NCBI GenBank assembly: GCA_900557035.1
Contig: USRA01000077.1
Location: forward strand, 1 to 7,433
From: an uncultured Prevotella sp.
Lineage (GTDB): Bacteria > Bacteroidota > Bacteroidia > Bacteroidales > Bacteroidaceae
Direction of reading: 5' to 3'
DNA: 7,433 bases
Every line of letters begins with the position of its first letter. The first letter of the stretch is position 1. Positions 5,583 through 7,433 of the stretch are shown here, one piece after another. Both the position numbers and the translations under genes were made by a program. Below the pieces are notes generated by a model. That model saw only the letters and a list, made by a program, of their open reading frames with translations. It did not search any database and was not told the DNA's origin.

Positions 5583-5954
5583 TTATTTTTCTTTAGAACT
5601 TTCCCATTCATTCCACTGCTTCATAGCCTCCTGCCAGTCGGTCTGTTCACCGCTGGCTACGGCTTCCTTCTGCTTCTCTGCCTCGTCGCGAGCCTTGTCT
5701 CTTGCACGCTTAGCCTTCATGGCTTCGATGGTGGCATCGTCGAGAATCTGGATGGCGCCACGCTTGATGGCATCCTGCAGTTCCTCCTCGCCGAAAGCCT
5801 TGCCCGGCTCATTGAAGTCAGAGATGTTGAATTCATAGTCCACGCGAAGGTCGTGGCGTATCAATTTCTGTTGCAAACGGTTGCCGGCATTCTTCAGGCG
5901 CAGCAACTTTCCTATTTCCTTGATTTCTCCTGCTGAGTATTTGTTTCTTCCCAT
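5583..5954 (-). CDS. Conserved hypothetical protein, 123 aa, basic with helical C-terminus
   Basis: I recognise this as resembling a conserved Bacteroidales protein of unknown function, but cannot name a domain. The N-terminal half is basic (MGRNKYSAGEIKEIGKLLRL, then KNAGNRLQQKLIRHDLRVDY), followed by an acidic stretch and ILDDATIEAMKAKRARDK at 70-87. The C-terminal third is Lys/Glu/Arg/Asp-rich and probably a long helix or coiled coil, ending in a Trp-containing segment (WQEAMKQWNEWE). There is no signal peptide or membrane segment, so it should be cytoplasmic. It lies between the HAD phosphatase and the cyclophilin on the same strand with short gaps, suggesting co-transcription. Its ATG is three bases after the stop of a 21-codon ORF. 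No Shine-Dalgarno precedes the ATG itself. Confidence 0.8.
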   Translation of the reverse strand: MGRNKYSAGEIKEIGKLLRLKNAGNRLQQKLIRHDLRVDYEFNISDFNEPGKAFGEEELQDAIKRGAIQILDDATIEAMKAKRARDKARDEAEKQKEAVASGEQTDWQEAMKQWNEWESSKEK

Positions 5955-5957
5955 TAA

Positions 5958-6023
5958 TTATTTATTGATGTATTTTATATTTCTTTCTTCTTTTTCTTCT
6001 TTCAGCGTTTCAGCAAAATCCAT
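5958..6023 (-). CDS. Possible 21-codon leader ORF coupled to the 123-aa gene
   Basis: An ATG at 6023 is preceded by AAGGAGG (6031-6037) with a 7-base gap, a perfect Shine-Dalgarno in a genome where most starts here lack one. The peptide begins MDFAETLKEEKEERN and stops at TAA (5958-5960), three bases before the ATG of the 123-aa gene and in the same frame. It could be a translationally coupled leader peptide, or an N-terminal extension cut off by a stop codon. No homology is recognised. Confidence 0.45.
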   Translation of the reverse strand: MDFAETLKEEKEERNIKYINK

Positions 6024-6062
6024 TGCCTGTCCTCCTTCCTCTAGTCAAGCCGCCATCCCTCA

Positions 6063-6917
6063 TCACTTCCACGCCTTCTTCTGGTTCACCTCTATCAATC
6101 TGTCGAATTCGAAATCCGCCTTGATCTTATCCAGAATTCGCTTCACGATGATGTTCATCACGCTTCCCTTGCTGTAGTTTGCCGTGCACATGAAGTTCAC
6201 TCGTCCCTCCTTCACCAGCTGGCAAGCCATTGCCTCCTTCTGGGGCGTATCATATACGGCAATGGAATGGCCGCCGTGCTCCTTCACCATCTTCATGCAG
6301 GGCACATCGGTTTCTCCATCCCCGAAATAGATCATTCGCGGGAAAGGGATGGGGCGCTTGTTATCAGGAATATACTGGTTCACCTTGCTGTTGTCGCTCA
6401 CCTGTCGGATGCCCTTGTTGATCTTGAAGAGAAACTGCGTCTTCGTGGTATAATCCACGGCTACGGCTGGCCAGTAGGCGATGCCATCCTCATTATAGAG
6501 AAACGAGCAGGCATAGATGTTCTCGAATTCGTGGGCGATGGGTGTGCCCTCTATCATCTCCTTCAATCCCGAGGAGTTGATGTAGTGCTTGATCTCCAAT
6601 CCGATGCTTGCACCGTATTCGTTGATGAACGAGAACCATTGCTTCACGCCACGGAAGAGTTCCACATTCCTGCCGAAGCTCTGGAAGGATTCGCGGATGA
6701 GTGAGATATGGTTCTTCTTTGCTTCATCCAGCATCATGTACATATAGGTGAGGATACCGTTGGCATCCTTGCCCACGGCAAGCTTCCGGTTTTTATCCCA
6801 GAATTCCTCCTTCGTCTTTCCGGTTGCCTGGATGAATCCGAACTCCTGCATGTTGCCGGGAGATAATGTCCCGTCAAAATCATAAACCAGAGCTACCTGC
6901 GGTCTTTTCTTTGCCAT
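6063..6917 (-). CDS. HAD-superfamily hydrolase (phosphatase-like)
   Basis: The 284-aa cytoplasmic protein carries the haloacid dehalogenase motifs in order. Motif I is DFDGTLSPG (13-21), with D13 as the expected nucleophile and D15 as general acid/base. Motif II is S115 in INSSG, motif III probably K159 or K165, and motif IV FGDGETDVP (198-206), with D200 and D204 binding magnesium. A helical cap lies between motifs I and II (about 25-95), the C1-cap layout of phosphoserine phosphatase-like members. The substrate cannot be deduced; a small phosphorylated metabolite is likely. A promoter lies about 70 bp upstream of the ATG, after the dnaK terminator, so this gene probably heads the operon with the 123-aa protein and the cyclophilin. 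It ends in TGA. Confidence 0.88.
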   Translation of the reverse strand: MAKKRPQVALVYDFDGTLSPGNMQEFGFIQATGKTKEEFWDKNRKLAVGKDANGILTYMYMMLDEAKKNHISLIRESFQSFGRNVELFRGVKQWFSFINEYGASIGLEIKHYINSSGLKEMIEGTPIAHEFENIYACSFLYNEDGIAYWPAVAVDYTTKTQFLFKINKGIRQVSDNSKVNQYIPDNKRPIPFPRMIYFGDGETDVPCMKMVKEHGGHSIAVYDTPQKEAMACQLVKEGRVNFMCTANYSKGSVMNIIVKRILDKIKADFEFDRLIEVNQKKAWK

Positions 6918-6985
6918 ATCCTGTTTCCTTTCCTTCTTTTATTATTTTACCCTTTCTTAATACAGCTTCTAGCTTTCATAACTTG

Positions 6986-7019
6986 CAAATATACATATTT
7001 CCAGCGAATTAGCGACAAA
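6986..7019 (-). promoter_or_regulatory. Promoter of the HAD - 123-aa - cyclophilin operon
   Basis: On the minus strand, TTTG (7019-7016) is followed after 22 bases by TATATTTG (6993-6986), an exact TAnnTTTG match. The spacer is one base longer than the usual 19-21. The box lies between the dnaK terminator and the HAD start codon at 6917, leaving a leader of roughly 60 bases. Confidence 0.6.
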
Positions 7020-7078
7020 TGAATCTATAAAAAATCATAAAGCCGCCAAAAAACTTCCACTCTCTTTCTGTAGGACAC

Positions 7079-7118
7079 AAAAAAAAGCGTGCAAAACTCA
7101 TTTCTGAGCCTTGCACGC
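7079..7118 (-). terminator. Rho-independent terminator after dnaK
   Basis: GCGTGCAA (7087-7094) pairs with TTGCACGC (7111-7118). An inner CTCA/TGAG stem (7097-7100 with 7105-7108) closes a TTTC loop. On the minus strand the hairpin runs straight into eight T residues (A at 7079-7086). It lies 31 bp beyond the dnaK stop. Confidence 0.92.
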
Positions 7119-7149
7119 CTTATTCCTATTAAGTTACGAGTGTGTTATA

Positions 7150-7433
7150 TTACTTAACTTCCTCGAAGTCTGCATCCTGAACATCCTGAGCGCCATCGTT
7201 AGCACCCTGTGCTTGCTGACCGCCCTGTGCACCCTGAGGACCTGCCTGCTGACCGCCCTGGTACATCTGCTGAGAAGCTGCCTGCATTACGGTGTTCAAG
7301 TTGTTGATAGCTGAATCGATGGCTGCAACATCACCTGCCTTATGAGCATCCTTCAACTGCTGCAATGCCTGCTCGATGCCTGGCTTCTTGTCTGCAGGAA
7401 TCTTATCACCGTTATCCTTCAGGAAGTTCTCGG
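7150..7433 (-). CDS. dnaK: Chaperone DnaK (Hsp70), C-terminal end, truncated by the window
   Basis: The reading frame enters at the right edge of the window, with two bases of a partial codon first, and gives 93 C-terminal residues of a protein that is normally about 630-640 aa. The visible part starts in the helical lid of the substrate-binding domain ([12 protein letters not shown], then [20 protein letters not shown]). It passes into a disordered Gln/Gly/Ala-rich tail and ends in [11 protein letters not shown], the conserved acidic terminus of bacterial DnaK that contacts partner proteins. DnaK is the ATP-driven cytoplasmic Hsp70 that works with DnaJ and GrpE. The true start lies outside the window, and the gene ends at a strong terminator, so it is not co-transcribed with the HAD gene by default. 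Confidence 0.93.
   Translation of the reverse strand, partial: ENFLKDNGDKIPADKKPGIEQALQQLKDAHKAGDVAAIDSAINNLNTVMQAASQQMYQGGQQAGPQGAQGGQQAQGANDGAQDVQDADFEEVK

Noticed and set aside
6267..6704. A 145-codon open frame on the plus strand opposite the HAD gene
   Set aside because: It is the complement of a clear HAD hydrolase; no independent signals.

Overview
The window looks like part of a Bacteroidales chromosome, most likely Prevotella/Segatella. The signs are a BACON-GH16 lipoprotein, a DUF4861 protein, the Gln/Gly-rich DnaK tail ending in DADFEEVK, and Bacteroidetes-type promoters (TAnnTTTG at about -7). Most start codons lack a Shine-Dalgarno sequence. The genus is inferred from general protein character, not from a search.

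Left part (1-3210) is carbohydrate-active. A plus-strand surface lipoprotein (BACON plus GH16 laminarinase-like beta-glucanase, 108-1262) follows a C-poor leader and a GC-rich hairpin and ends at a strong terminator. It converges on a minus-strand secreted GH5 glucanase (1416-2645) that has its own promoter. Together these suggest degradation of a beta-1,3- or mixed-linkage beta-glucan, perhaps at the edge of a polysaccharide utilization locus lying to the left. Next comes a long intergenic stretch (2646-3210). Its right half holds a plus-strand promoter, a C-depleted transcribed stretch and a terminator hairpin with no gene behind it. That is a candidate small RNA or orphan leader, and it shares sequence and layout with the leader before the GH16 gene.

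Middle (3211-4635) is a secreted DUF4861 protein, minus strand, with a Lys/Gln/Glu-rich coiled-coil inserted into the domain. It is of a type usually met among polysaccharide-degradation genes.

Right part (4694-7433) is housekeeping, all on the minus strand. The C-terminal end of dnaK enters from the right edge and stops at a terminator with eight T residues. A new promoter (6986-7019) then starts a probable operon: HAD-family phosphatase, a possible 21-codon ORF with a perfect Shine-Dalgarno, a conserved 123-aa protein of unknown function, two identical tandem hairpins, and a cytoplasmic cyclophilin with a large helical insertion. This unit ends at the terminator at 4694-4723.

The observations most worth a second look are the repeated C-poor leader plus hairpin module, the tandem hairpins with four TCGGAAT copies, the small coupled ORF, and the domain insertions in the DUF4861 protein and the cyclophilin. 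No transposase, CRISPR array, tRNA or rRNA was seen.
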